Source: Aeropyrum camini SY1 = JCM 12091
GTDB taxonomy: Archaea > Thermoproteota > Thermoprotei_A > Sulfolobales > Acidilobaceae
DNA length: 64,000 nt
Direction of reading: 5' to 3'
Assembly (NCBI RefSeq): GCF_000591035.1
Contig: NC_022521.1
Location: 1,531,995 to 1,595,994, forward strand
In this document: positions 43,803 to 53,326 of the stretch, piece by piece
Layout of the letters: the number at the start of each line of letters is the position of its first letter
Numbering within the stretch: the stretch's first letter is position 1
Notes under the pieces: generated by a model
The model's database searches: none
Told to the model about the DNA's origin: nothing
The model's input: the letters and a program-made list of their open reading frames with translations, nothing else
Translations under genes and position numbers: made by a program

Positions 43803-44668
43803 GGCTCGTCCCCCCGCTTCACGGGGGCCCTAACCATGTTGCCCCACTCGCTCCAGGAGCCGTCGTATACCGCGACGTTGGGATAGCCCAGCAGCTCTTT
43901 GAGCACGAACCATGTGTGGGAGGCTCTCTCCCCTATCCGGCAGTACATTATCACCTCCTTATCCGGTGTTACTCCTTTGGTCTCGTAGAGGCTTCTAAGC
44001 TCCTCGGGCGATTTAAAGGTCCCGTCGTCCCTCACTGCTTGCTTCCAGGGTATGTTTAGGGCCCCGGGTATGTGGCCACCCCTCTGGGCCTGCTCCTCAG
44101 GGTACTCTGGCGGGGCTGTTATGTCTCCCCTGTACTCCTCGGGGCTTCTGACGTCGACTAGCACGGTGTTGGGGTTGTGCAGCCTTCTCAATACGTCTAG
44201 GAAGAAAACGCGGTATCTGCTGTCGACTGTGACTACTCTGTAACTGCTCTCCCTATCGGCACGAGGCGGCTCCTTGCTGGCGGGCCTTGACATCGGCTTC
44301 CCTAGGGCGATCCACTTACTCCTACCCCCATCTAGGAGGCTTAGCCTCTGGTGGCCGTACATCTTGAAGACCCAGTAGGTGAAGGCGGCAAACCAGTTGT
44401 TGTAGTCTCCGTAGAGGATAACGTGGTCTCCATTCTCTACTCCGAGCCTTGCCATTAGCTTCTCGAAGCCCACGGGGTCTATGATGTCTCTCTCCGGATA
44501 CTTGTTGAGATCTCTCTTCCAGTCTATGAGGAGTGCTCCGGGGATGTGGCCTACGAAGTAGGCTGTAGCCGGGTCGTAATCTACCTCGATAACTTTTACA
44601 TCGCTTCTCTTGATGTTGGCTTCGAGCCATTCGATACTAACCAGAGGGCCTGGGTAGTCAGTTACCAA
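43799..44668 (-). CDS. Rhodanese-like thiosulfate/3-mercaptopyruvate sulfurtransferase
   Basis: A 289-residue two-domain rhodanese. The inactive N-terminal domain covers about residues 10-130 and the active C-terminal domain has Cys243 in the loop YCRIGERASHT. Domain landmarks are GHIPGALLIDW and GHIPGALNIPW, VDVRSPEEY and YDGSWSEWGN. It moves sulfane sulfur to a thiol acceptor, here probably the overlapping TusA-like protein. The start is TTG. Confidence 0.92.
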   Translation of the reverse strand: MVTDYPGPLVSIEWLEANIKRSDVKVIEVDYDPATAYFVGHIPGALLIDWKRDLNKYPERDIIDPVGFEKLMARLGVENGDHVILYGDYNNWFAAFTYWVFKMYGHQRLSLLDGGRSKWIALGKPMSRPASKEPPRADRESSYRVVTVDSRYRVFFLDVLRRLHNPNTVLVDVRSPEEYRGDITAPPEYPEEQAQRGGHIPGALNIPWKQAVRDDGTFKSPEELRSLYETKGVTPDKEVIMYCRIGERASHTWFVLKELLGYPNVAVYDGSWSEWGNMVRAPVKRGDEP

Positions 44669-44874
44669 ACTTATTCACCATTAACACTGTTAAAGCGTAG
44701 GGTGTATATCGGTTCGAAGGAGTTTTAGACGAATCAAAACTCTGCCGACTATTTTTAGCCTAGCAGGAGGTACTGCCTATATAATTATGCATTTACTTCT
44801 AGGGAATACTGATTGGCCAGGGCTAGCTACTAAGACTCTCGCGCCTCCACCGAGTTTCAACCGCCCTCCAGCCT

Positions 44875-46707
44875 TTACTGCCCGTGGGGAGAGGGTGGTG
44901 GTAGCTTGGCCACGGCGTCTACATCTATTATGCCCCTGTACGCCTCCCTGTATATTGGGCTCTCTAGGATCCTCCTGATATACCTCCTCCTGTCGTACTT
45001 CTCGCCTGGGTTGAACCCTTTTATCCTGAGGTTCTTGGCCTTGGCGTAGCGCTTCTGCACGTTGTCCCTGTAGATGTCTTCGAGCACGTTGAAGGCGCAG
45101 AAGGGGACAAGTCTCCCGTCGGGGAGGGCGTAGTGTATGTTGCATCTTCTAACCCTTGTTATGTCGTAGTTGTACCTGTCCATGAAGTGCATCATACCGA
45201 GGAAGAGGGTCTTCTTGTGGAACGCTTTTATGGCTTCGTAGTTCTTCCTCAGGAATATGCTTATTATAAGCTTGTATATGTCCAGGTTCCTCGGCATCCT
45301 GTTGAAGTCTATGAACCTCCTAGCCACCCACGCTATCTCCGCCGCCGCTTTAAGCCTGGACAGCTTGCCGCCGTTGTGCTCAAGCTTTATCCTCTCCTCC
45401 TCGAGGAACTCGATGAAGCCCTCCACATCTATGACCTCGGTTATAGGGAGGAACCTTCTGGGCACTCCATATCTGTCCCTCTCGAGGGCGAATACGTAGG
45501 TCGCCGAGCCGCAGGCGGGGTGGTTGCTGAGAGTGTCGTAGAGCTTGCCTGTTAGGGCGTCTATCGCTTTGACGAACTTCGCCACAACGGGAACGGGGTA
45601 CCAGGCATCCATGGGTATTTGGCCATCGGTCTGCTCCTCTATCCTCTTTATAACGTCGGGTATGGTAATCCTCATCCTCTCCCTCTCATGCTTTCTCATC
45701 ATGCCTGTTAGGCTGACTGGCTGGAAGTTAACTCCCCTGACGGCGTCGATATGCTTGCCCGCGAACCTGATTATATCTCCCACCTCGTGGTCGTTGATCG
45801 TCCTTATGACTGTTGGGACGAGGACAACGTTGTCCAGGCCGCCCTTCTTGAAGGCTTTGAGTGCGAAGGGGGCTTCGTAGTGGTTCTTCCAGTTGGCCTT
45901 GGGTGTGACGCCGTCGAAGCTCATGTAGACAACGCTGACCCCGGCCTCCCTGAGGCTCCTTACATACTCGACAGCCCCCGGGGGATTGTCTATGTATCTG
46001 CGGGCGACGTTTATGCCGTTGGTGTTAAGCTGTATATAGTGCGCCCCCGCCTCCTTGATAGCCTTTACAACGTCTACAAGGTCCTCCCTCACGGTTGGCT
46101 CTCCGCCTGTTATCTGGATGTTAACGTGTACATCACTCCCCTGCCTCTGCCTCGCAACCTGCCTCACCATGAACTTTATCTGCTCTATGCTTGGCTCGTA
46201 GATGTAGCCAGCCCTCTCAGCGTAGAAGAAACAGTAGAAGCACGAGAGGTCGCATCTATTCGTCACCACTATGTTGACCAGTGCGCTATGGTTCTCGTGG
46301 AGGCTGCAAAGGCCACATGCATAGGGACAAGGTGCAGTGGCCGTGGTGTATGGGCCGGCTCCCGCCAGGCCGAGGCCCGTTTCCTCCCACCTCATCTGCC
46401 TCCAGTAGAACCTCTCGTCACCGTAGTAGAGGTCCTCTATCTCACCGTGCTTGGGACACTTCTTCCTTATATAGAGCCTGCCTCCCCTCGCAACAATCAC
46501 AGCCGGCAGGAGCCTGAGGCAGTAGGGGCATATGCTTCCCGTGTATTTAACGAGCCTCTCACCCTCCCTAACAGCAGGGAGGGGACCGCCAACCCCTATT
46601 CTCCTACCATCTATCTCAATATACCTCTGACCATTCTCCCTCCTGAGAACACCAACCCTTAGAGGCCTCTCAACACTCCTGGGGGGCTCCTGCTTGAGCC
46701 TCAGCAT
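44875..46707 (-). CDS. Radical SAM protein, tetraether lipid synthase-like
   Basis: A radical SAM enzyme of about 610 residues. It resembles MJ0619-type proteins, which include the tetraether lipid synthase Tes that joins two archaeol chains into GDGT membrane lipids. N-terminal zinc or rubredoxin-like Cys pairs are seen (SICPYCLRLLP, KKCPKHGE), then an auxiliary Cys cluster APCPYACGLCSLH, then the radical SAM motif TNRCDLSCFYC. The SAM-binding GGEPT is in ITGGEPTVRED. More Cys follow in the C-terminal part. I use ATG 46707, preceded by GGGAGGTT; the longer GTG start at 46755 adds unlikely residues. Tes function is inferred from family and lipid biology. Confidence 0.82.
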   Translation of the reverse strand: MLRLKQEPPRSVERPLRVGVLRRENGQRYIEIDGRRIGVGGPLPAVREGERLVKYTGSICPYCLRLLPAVIVARGGRLYIRKKCPKHGEIEDLYYGDERFYWRQMRWEETGLGLAGAGPYTTATAPCPYACGLCSLHENHSALVNIVVTNRCDLSCFYCFFYAERAGYIYEPSIEQIKFMVRQVARQRQGSDVHVNIQITGGEPTVREDLVDVVKAIKEAGAHYIQLNTNGINVARRYIDNPPGAVEYVRSLREAGVSVVYMSFDGVTPKANWKNHYEAPFALKAFKKGGLDNVVLVPTVIRTINDHEVGDIIRFAGKHIDAVRGVNFQPVSLTGMMRKHERERMRITIPDVIKRIEEQTDGQIPMDAWYPVPVVAKFVKAIDALTGKLYDTLSNHPACGSATYVFALERDRYGVPRRFLPITEVIDVEGFIEFLEEERIKLEHNGGKLSRLKAAAEIAWVARRFIDFNRMPRNLDIYKLIISIFLRKNYEAIKAFHKKTLFLGMMHFMDRYNYDITRVRRCNIHYALPDGRLVPFCAFNVLEDIYRDNVQKRYAKAKNLRIKGFNPGEKYDRRRYIRRILESPIYREAYRGIIDVDAVAKLPPPSPHGQ

Positions 46708-46918
46708 AACCTCCCACCCCCCAGGACTTTCAATACCGGGGGGTCCTCCCCCCATGGGGTGGCCTATCCCTCTATAATCATTATATTGAGCTCCGTATTA
46801 TTATGCTTATCACCCTCTAGAATGATAAAACCTAATTGATTTACACGAAGGCTAAAAGCTAAACATTTATTCGAATCACGTTTAAAGGCATACGTGATGG
46901 CCCTTCCTCTACCAAGTA

Positions 46919-47218
46919 TCACTTCTCTCCCTGCGGTAGCCCACCCCATCTACCCAGATAGCTGTTTACCACCGCTAGGAACCTCCTGGCCGCATCTGCC
47001 TCTGCACAGGGCGTTTCCAGGACCTCGCCGTCCACACCCTCAGCAACCACCCTATACCACCCCCGGGGGTTGTCACACTCCTCTAGCCTGGCGCTCCTCA
47101 GTAGACCGTTTATAGCGAGGCCCTCCAACTCTATAAACCCGGCCTTCCTCACCCTCGACAATACACACCCCACCGCCATCCCGTGGATTACGAGGTAATC
47201 GCATTTATCGGGATACAT
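46919..47218 (-). CDS. Hypothetical protein, 99 aa
   Basis: A small soluble protein with a plausible globular pattern (VGCVLSRVRKAGFIELEGL ... WYRVVAEGVDGEVLETP ... ARRFLAVVNSYL). The TATATA at 47235-47240 is only 17 bases before ATG 47218, so ATG 47179 may be the true start. Divergent from the DDAH-like gene. Not recognised. Confidence 0.55.
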   Translation of the reverse strand: MYPDKCDYLVIHGMAVGCVLSRVRKAGFIELEGLAINGLLRSARLEECDNPRGWYRVVAEGVDGEVLETPCAEADAARRFLAVVNSYLGRWGGLPQGEK

Positions 47219-47234
47219 ATTTTGAATAGAGGGC

Positions 47235-47240
47235 TATATA
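47235..47240. promoter_or_regulatory. Symmetric TATATA between divergent genes
   Basis: TATATA lies between the small hypothetical gene and the DDAH-like gene. It suits a plus-strand start near 47264, ahead of ATG 47282, and reads the same on the minus strand, so it could serve both directions. Confidence 0.4.
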
Positions 47241-47281
47241 CAATAACCCCTGGGGACACGGCGGCAGGTGGATTGGTAAGG

Positions 47282-48085
47282 ATGGGCGGCAGGATTTTCG
47301 ACACGGTTCTCACGAGGAGGCCACCACACTCTATGTCGCGCTGCATAACCGAGCCGGGGTATCGAGGGGCCGCGAAGTTCAGCTATGAGGAGGCTCAGGC
47401 CCAGTATAGAGGCTATGTTGAGAGTCTCCGCTCCGCTGGCATCACTGTTAATGAGTTGGAGCCGTTGGAGGACTATCCTGACAGCGTTTTCATACAGGAC
47501 ACGGCCGTGGTTGGAGGGAGGAGTGGAGTCGCCGTTCTAGCCCGCTTCGGCGCCTCCCCCAGGAGGGGCGAGGAGAATCATGTGGCACCTATACTCTCGG
47601 CCAGGGGTTTTGAGATAATTCGTGTGAGACCACCCGGAACACTAGAGGGGGGCGATGTTCTAGTCACCGGAGAGGGAGTGGTCTTTGCTGGCCTGTCCTC
47701 GAGGACTAGCATGGATGGCGTAGAAACCCTGAGAAAAGCGTTCCCAGGCGTCAACATCGAGACGGTCAGGGTTAAAGGACTCCACCTGCTCTCCTACCTA
47801 GGCTACCTGGGGGGGTCGGCTATAGCTTCTGCCGAAGGCCTCTACGATAGAAGCATATTCAGGCGGCATGGTTTCGACGTGATAGAAATACCCTGGGAGG
47901 AGAGGGAGGCCGCAAACCTCCTAAACCTAGGCGGCGGCAAAGTTCTCTTGCCAGCGGGTTACAACCAGACTCGAGATCTTCTGGAGCAACACGGGTTCAA
48001 AGTTGTTGAGCTCGGGATACGGCAGTTCCAGGCTTGCATGGGAGGAGTAACATGTCTAAGCCTCCCAATTTACAAGATTCTGTAA
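47282..48085 (+). CDS. Dimethylarginine dimethylaminohydrolase/amidinotransferase-family protein
   Basis: Guanidine-modifying enzyme of the pentein fold, about 267 residues from ATG 47282 (GGTAAGG just upstream). The substrate-binding acid is in DYPDSVFIQDTAVV, the catalytic His in GLHLLSYLGYLG and the catalytic Cys near the C-terminus in GGVTCLSLP. A longer frame from 47183 would add 33 residues outside the family and upstream of the TATA box. Members hydrolyse methylarginine, citrulline precursors or related guanidino compounds; the archaeal substrate is not known. Confidence 0.85.
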   Translation: MGGRIFDTVLTRRPPHSMSRCITEPGYRGAAKFSYEEAQAQYRGYVESLRSAGITVNELEPLEDYPDSVFIQDTAVVGGRSGVAVLARFGASPRRGEENHVAPILSARGFEIIRVRPPGTLEGGDVLVTGEGVVFAGLSSRTSMDGVETLRKAFPGVNIETVRVKGLHLLSYLGYLGGSAIASAEGLYDRSIFRRHGFDVIEIPWEEREAANLLNLGGGKVLLPAGYNQTRDLLEQHGFKVVELGIRQFQACMGGVTCLSLPIYKIL

Positions 48086-48464
48086 GACTGGTAAACCGGA
48101 GGATGCAGGCGATTATACAGTAACACTGGGACTCGGTAAGCCCCCCAGGACTGTAGATTACCCGTTCAGTGTTAACTTAGTATCCCGCACGTTAAGCCCT
48201 CTCGACTCTAAACAGCCCCTTACTTCCAAACCGCATCAACACTGCCCGCTTAATTATGCCGAGGACCTCGCTGTCAGGAAGAATGTCAGTCATCGCTGGA
48301 TCCACAAGATGATAGTGGCCTGCCTGCTCTTTAAAACTACTGAATGACGTGGGGTGGACAAGCTTCAGTCGTTTTCACATTATGGGTCGGCCGATTCCTG
48401 GAAACTTCTACAAACACCCTAAAAAGCCTTTAGACACGAACTGATAAGCCCCCCGTATATGGTG
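48086..48464. other. Intergenic region with a coding remnant
   Basis: About 380 bp with no full gene. The minus strand contains a coding-like stretch (48192-48374) listed separately; the rest shows nothing I can name. Confidence 0.5.
48192..48374 (-). pseudogene. Coding-like remnant, winged-helix-like tail
   Basis: An open frame of 60 codons with no usual start, reading SSFKEQAGHYHLVDPAMTDI and then LGIIKRAVLMRFGSKGLFR to a TAA at 48192. Sequence of the kind GxYxLVDPxxxxxL is common in winged-helix ends of archaeal ATPases and regulators. It is probably the 3' end of a lost gene. Confidence 0.3.
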
Positions 48465-49001
48465 CTAGGGCTGTTGCCCCTCTACAATGTATTCTATAGT
48501 GACTGGCAGGTTTATCTCGCCTTTTCCTGAAGCAGATGACCATGCTATTTCGATGCTAACCTTGTACTCTCCTGGGCTTAAAGGTAGGGGGGAGTCGTAT
48601 CCGGGTATTATGGCGAGAGGCCTTACACAGCCCACGTTAAGGTCTAGAATGCATGGCATATGAATAACGGTATTTCCCCCAGCACCCTCCAGGGTTATGG
48701 TTGCACTGGCTATCAGGCTTACACTGCCATGAACCTCCGGCTCGAGAGCTTTGAACTTGACTGCCACTCCCTCGCCGTAAACCCTTAGAACTGCTGCCTC
48801 GGCGAGGACCTCCCGCCCCTGGGGGGTGTCTATCTCTAGGGGGATTTCGACGGTATCAGGGCTAAGCTGAGCCCCAGGCACGTCGACCCTCATCTTGACG
48901 ATGAACTGCCCCGCCATAAGAGCGGCCACTGAGAGGGCGGCTGCTCCCACGAGGGCTATGGCTATTGCTAGTACGAGTTTACCCTCGACTCTGGAAGGCA
49001 T
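48465..49001 (-). CDS. Hypothetical membrane-anchored beta-rich protein
   Basis: A 178-residue protein with an N-terminal membrane helix (LVLAIAIALVGAAALSVAAL) and an exported part predicted as beta strands, with two Cys near CILDLNVGCV that could form a disulfide. This resembles archaeal LEA-14/Ig-like surface proteins in layout, but no family is recognised. The start is ATG, with acetyl-CoA synthetase encoded upstream on the same strand. Confidence 0.7.
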   Translation of the reverse strand: MPSRVEGKLVLAIAIALVGAAALSVAALMAGQFIVKMRVDVPGAQLSPDTVEIPLEIDTPQGREVLAEAAVLRVYGEGVAVKFKALEPEVHGSVSLIASATITLEGAGGNTVIHMPCILDLNVGCVRPLAIIPGYDSPLPLSPGEYKVSIEIAWSSASGKGEINLPVTIEYIVEGQQP

Positions 49002-49117
49002 AGTTATCCTCTCTGCTTTGATAGGGTTGGTCGGCCACCCGTTAAAAACATGGTTTGGAAGTTGTGGACGAGAGGTGCTTAATAAAAACTAGCTAGAATG
49101 ACGGGTGTCGAATCCTG

Positions 49118-51082
49118 TTATCCCGTTTTCCCCCTCTCTAGCGCCTTCCTAACAGCGTCTACAGCACTTGGATCCTCAAGTGTTGTGACATCACCGACTG
49201 GCTGGCCGCGCAGCAGGCTTATCATTATCCTCCTCATTATCTTGCCACTCCTAGTCTTCGGAAGCTTCTCCACGAAGTATATCCTGGAGGGTTCTGCAAT
49301 AGGTCCTATCAGCCTCCTCACCGTCTCCCTAAGCTCCTTCTCTAGTTTCTCGCTAGGCTCGTAGCCGGCTCTTAGGACGACGAAGGCTACTGGAACCTCA
49401 CCCTTAACCGGGTCGGGCGCACCTACCACCGCCGCCTCGCTTACTGCTGGGTGCGTTAGGAGAGCGTCCTCAAGCTCTATCGTCCCTATCCTGTGGCCAG
49501 CCACGTTGAGGACCTCGTCCGCCCTGCCTAGTATCCAGAAGTAGCCGTCGCTATCCTTAACGGCATAGTCCGCCGGGTAGTAGATCCAGACTCCCTCCTC
49601 TGGCCTGCTGAACCTGGTCCAGTAGGTCCTCACATACCTATCTGGATCTCCCCATATACCCAGCATCATGCCAGGCCACGGCTCCCTCACTACCAGATAG
49701 CCCTTCTCACCCGGACCTGCCTGCCTTCCGTCACTTGTCAGGACGTCAGCCACAATCCCAGGTAGCGGGAGCGTAGCGCTGCCCGGCTTCAGAGGGACCA
49801 GCGCTATCCCGGGCGCGGGGCTTATCATTGCCGCCCCCGTCTCTGTCTGCCACCACGTATCGACTATGGGCGCACTCTTCCAGCCTATCTTCTCGTAGTA
49901 CCACTTCCACACCTCAGGGTTAATCGGCTCCCCCACAGTACCCAGTAGCCTTAGCCGGGAGAAGTCTCTGCCCTCAACCCACTCGTCCCCATACTTCCTG
50001 AGCAGCCTGAGAAGGGTGGGGCTGGTGTAGAAGACCGTTACTCCGTAGCGCTCCACCATCTCCCAGATCCTACCGGGGTTCGGATAGTCTGGAGCCCCCT
50101 CGTACATGATCTGGGTTTCGCCGTGCATCAGCGGGCCGTAGACTATGTAGGTGTGGCCCGTTATCCAGCCTATATCCGCTGCAGTCCAGAAAACGTCCTC
50201 GGGCCTTGGATCCCAGTTCCAGCGGAATACATTGTAGACGTAGGTCATGTAACCGCCTACGCTGTGCATTATACCCTTGGGCTTTCCTGTCGTCCCGCTG
50301 GTGTAGAGTATGAAGAGCACGTCGTCAGACTTCCTCGGCTCTGGCTTCACATAGACCTTCTCAGGCACCTCCTTCATAAGGTCGTGGTACCAAACGTTGA
50401 GCTCGCTGCTCCACCTGACCTCGTTTCCAGCCCTCTTCACGACTATAACCTTCCTAACCCTGACACCCTGATCGGCGGCGAGCTTCACAGCCTCGTCGGC
50501 GTTCTTCTTGAGATCTACTATCCTCCCTCTCCTGTAGAAGCCGTCCGCAGTTATGAGTACATCCGCCTTAGCGTCGACAATCCTGTCGGCGAGTGCCCAG
50601 CTGCTGAACCCCGAGAAGACCACACTGTGTATGGCCCCGATTCTGGTCACGGCGAGCATGGATATGGGTAGCTCGGGTATCATCGGAAGGTAGATCGCAA
50701 CCCTGTCCCCTGGCTTTACGCTGATATACTCCTTCAAGGCGTAAGCTAGCCTGTTAACTTCCCTATAGAGGTCGCCGTAGCTGAGAACTCTCCTGTCCCC
50801 CGGCTCCCCTTCCCAATAGTAGGCCACCTTGTTCTCTACACTGGTCCCAATCCACCTGTCAAGCGCGTTGAGGTTTATGTTCGTCTCTCCCCCCACGAAC
50901 CACCGGTAGAACGGGGCTTTCTCTCTATCCAAAACCTGGTGCCACGGCTTAAGCCATACGAGCTCCCTGGCTCTCTCATCCCAGAAGCGCTCGATATTCT
51001 CTATACTCTTCCTGTAATAACCAAGATACTTCTCAGCGTCAGGATAGTACCTCTCCTCGAAGGGAAGAGCCTCCTCAGACAA
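49118..51082 (-). CDS. acs: Acetyl-CoA synthetase (AMP-forming)
   Basis: A 654-residue ANL-superfamily enzyme that makes acetyl-CoA from acetate, ATP and CoA. The family opening (YYRKSIENIERFWDERAREL) is present. The P-loop is YTSGTTGKPKGI (near residue 270), the motif for the adenylate is WWQTETGAAM and the catalytic Lys sits in LPKTRSGKIMRR near the C-terminus, the site of regulatory acylation in other Acs proteins. The start is TTG. It may use acetate from the medium or from amino acid breakdown. Confidence 0.93.
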   Translation of the reverse strand: MSEEALPFEERYYPDAEKYLGYYRKSIENIERFWDERARELVWLKPWHQVLDREKAPFYRWFVGGETNINLNALDRWIGTSVENKVAYYWEGEPGDRRVLSYGDLYREVNRLAYALKEYISVKPGDRVAIYLPMIPELPISMLAVTRIGAIHSVVFSGFSSWALADRIVDAKADVLITADGFYRRGRIVDLKKNADEAVKLAADQGVRVRKVIVVKRAGNEVRWSSELNVWYHDLMKEVPEKVYVKPEPRKSDDVLFILYTSGTTGKPKGIMHSVGGYMTYVYNVFRWNWDPRPEDVFWTAADIGWITGHTYIVYGPLMHGETQIMYEGAPDYPNPGRIWEMVERYGVTVFYTSPTLLRLLRKYGDEWVEGRDFSRLRLLGTVGEPINPEVWKWYYEKIGWKSAPIVDTWWQTETGAAMISPAPGIALVPLKPGSATLPLPGIVADVLTSDGRQAGPGEKGYLVVREPWPGMMLGIWGDPDRYVRTYWTRFSRPEEGVWIYYPADYAVKDSDGYFWILGRADEVLNVAGHRIGTIELEDALLTHPAVSEAAVVGAPDPVKGEVPVAFVVLRAGYEPSEKLEKELRETVRRLIGPIAEPSRIYFVEKLPKTRSGKIMRRIMISLLRGQPVGDVTTLEDPSAVDAVRKALERGKTG

Positions 51083-51387
51083 GGCCTCACCCCCGAAGCA
51101 GCCGTTATAGGCTGCTAATCCACGATAACATATATAATACCTGATAGACCACTTAAGTGGGATTAAGAATTAAGTCTATGTCCTGTTCTGAAGATTGCGG
51201 TAATGCCTGGGACCATTATGAGTAAGCGGAAAATCCTCCAAGAAACAAGTACGGTATTTAAGCTTTGTTCTTCGCGACATTTATAGTATCAGGAACAATT
51301 GTATATTTTAAAAATTATAAATATGTGCTTGGATAGCCAATATCAAACTGTATATTACAATATATAGGCATGAGGGAGGGGTGCCTA

Positions 51388-52089
51388 ATGAAGCGTTCCC
51401 CTTCAGCATCATGTAGCACGTGCAATACGAGGAGAGAGTTCCTGAAGAAGACAGCAAAAGCGGCAGTGGCAACGTCATCCCTCATACTGCTAGGATCCGT
51501 CACAATAAAGTCTCAGGCAGCCAGCGAGAGGGTAAGAGGCAGACGCTTTGCGATGTTTATTGACGTCGACAAGTGCTACGGCTGCTACGCGTGTGTCGTT
51601 GCCTGTGCCCACGAGAACAATTTGCCTATAGGAGTATATAGGACTTGGATAGAAAGGTATGTGAAGGAGGACGGTACTCCCGTTTATGTCCCCAAACAGT
51701 GCAACCACTGTGATAACCCGTCCTGTGTTGAGGTCTGTCCTGTAAAGGCAACTTACGTCAACGAGGACGGCATTGTCCTCGTGGATGACGACCTATGTAT
51801 AGGCTGTGGGGCATGTATACAGAACTGCCCCTACGGAGCTAGGTTCTACAACCCCATCAAAGGAGTCGCGGACAAGTGCACCTTCTGCGTCCACAGAATA
51901 TACTCCGACATGCTTCCCGCCTGTGTAGAGGCCTGTCCGACGGGTGCAAGGGTGTTCGGCGAGCTTGCCGACGAAGAAAGCGAGGTTTCGAAGCTCATAA
52001 AGAGCAACAATGTCCAGCAGCTCAAGCCGTGGACCGGCAACGACCCACAGATATTCTACAAGGACTTGCCCCAAGAGGCTAACACCTAG
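51388..52089 (+). CDS. Tat-exported 4x[4Fe-4S] ferredoxin subunit of a molybdoenzyme (TtrB/PsrB-like)
   Basis: Electron-transfer subunit with a twin-arginine signal (TRREFLKKTAKAAVA) and 16 cluster Cys in the DmsB/NrfC pattern: CYGCYACVVAC, CNHCDNPSCVEVC, CIGCGACIQNC and CTFCVHR ... CVEAC. I use ATG 51388, which has GAGGGGTG about 7 bases upstream and lies after AT-rich TATA-like elements near 51350-51366. It is the first gene of a four-gene operon with an NrfD anchor, a catalytic subunit and a chaperone. Confidence 0.9.
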   Translation: MKRSPSASCSTCNTRREFLKKTAKAAVATSSLILLGSVTIKSQAASERVRGRRFAMFIDVDKCYGCYACVVACAHENNLPIGVYRTWIERYVKEDGTPVYVPKQCNHCDNPSCVEVCPVKATYVNEDGIVLVDDDLCIGCGACIQNCPYGARFYNPIKGVADKCTFCVHRIYSDMLPACVEACPTGARVFGELADEESEVSKLIKSNNVQQLKPWTGNDPQIFYKDLPQEANT

Positions 52090-52105
52090 TAGGGGGTGAT
52101 GGGTT

Positions 52106-53320
52106 GTGAGTGTGGGTGAAGTGTTCGAGGTTTTCCCCGAGTTCGGCAACATTCTGCCCAACGAGATGGCGTACGACTTTAAAGCAGGAGGGGCAATATG
52201 GGGGGTGCTCCTAGTAGTCTACCCCCTCATGACAGGAATACTCGCTGGCAGCTACCTAGTGAGCGCGCTGGCCTACGGATTCGGCGTAAAGCGGCTATAC
52301 AGGGTCGCGGGGCTATCGCTAATAATAAGCGTGGGACTTCTGATATCAGCCCCCATATTCCCCATGGTCGATTTGAAGCAGCCTCAGAGAGCCTTCGAGA
52401 TCTTCCTGAGACCCCACGTTATACCCTCCGACGCCTATCCGGGAGTATCGCCCATGGCGTTCTTCGGTATACTGTATATCCCTCTGCTCGTAGTGGCGCT
52501 GCTTAACCTCATCTTCGTGTACAGGGCCGACATGGCTGCTAAGGCAGAAGCGACAGGAAATATCATCTACAGGATACTATCGCTTGGCAGGGGATATAGT
52601 AGAGAAGATGTGGAGAGGGACAGAAGGGTTGTAAAAATCCTCTCCATCATAGGAGTGATCCTCGCTATACTCTTCCACGGATACTTCGACATACTCCTGG
52701 CAAGCATTAAGTCGAGAATACTTTGGGTTGACCCCAGCCTGCCTATAAGGCTACTGGCCTCAGCAGTATTCTCGGGAGCGGCTCTTGTAACAGTAGCATA
52801 CTACATAGCGGCAAGATTTTCGCCTGGAGAGAGCATCGATGCCGGAACCATGAAGACGCTGAGCCTAATAATGCTCTTTGGCCTAGCAGCAGCCCTGGTT
52901 ACGGAGATAACCTCAGAAATACTTAGAGTAGGGTATTACCTGCTCCCGGGAGAGGGTATAGAATACTACGAGTCTCTCAGGGGGTCCATGTTCATAGACA
53001 ACGCATACTATATACTTGCGCTAATTCTACTCGTGTCTCTGCTGATACCGAAGGTTAGAGAGAACATACACTCTGTAGCCGCTATAGCCGCCCTGGCTGT
53101 TGTTACGGAGATACTAAACAAGTGGCTCGTGGTGATAGTCCCTCAGCTGCTCTCGAGAACCGAGGCCGGCTTCTTAGAGTATGCTATAGAAGGCTGGGAG
53201 ATCCGCCTACTCGTTGGTGGCCTCGCCTGGACGGTGTTCGTATTTACAATACTGCTTTGGATCTTCCCGTGGAACGGCAAGTTCGCTTCAAGATGGGATA
53301 TCGCTGGGGAGGGGAGGTGA
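52106..53320 (+). CDS. NrfD/PsrC-type membrane anchor subunit
   Basis: A 404-residue polysulfide-reductase-NrfD family membrane protein with about nine helices, which exchanges electrons with quinones. It starts at GTG 52106 behind AGGGGGTGATGGG. It links the exported catalytic subunit to the quinone pool. The gene is 16 bp after the FeS subunit gene and 6 bp before the catalytic subunit gene. Confidence 0.9.
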   Translation: MSVGEVFEVFPEFGNILPNEMAYDFKAGGAIWGVLLVVYPLMTGILAGSYLVSALAYGFGVKRLYRVAGLSLIISVGLLISAPIFPMVDLKQPQRAFEIFLRPHVIPSDAYPGVSPMAFFGILYIPLLVVALLNLIFVYRADMAAKAEATGNIIYRILSLGRGYSREDVERDRRVVKILSIIGVILAILFHGYFDILLASIKSRILWVDPSLPIRLLASAVFSGAALVTVAYYIAARFSPGESIDAGTMKTLSLIMLFGLAAALVTEITSEILRVGYYLLPGEGIEYYESLRGSMFIDNAYYILALILLVSLLIPKVRENIHSVAAIAALAVVTEILNKWLVVIVPQLLSRTEAGFLEYAIEGWEIRLLVGGLAWTVFVFTILLWIFPWNGKFASRWDIAGEGR

Positions 53321-53326
53321 TGGAAT

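Noticed and set aside
45751..46662. 303-codon plus-strand frame opposite the radical SAM gene
   Set aside because: The opposite strand carries all the conserved Cys motifs, so this frame is a compositional shadow.
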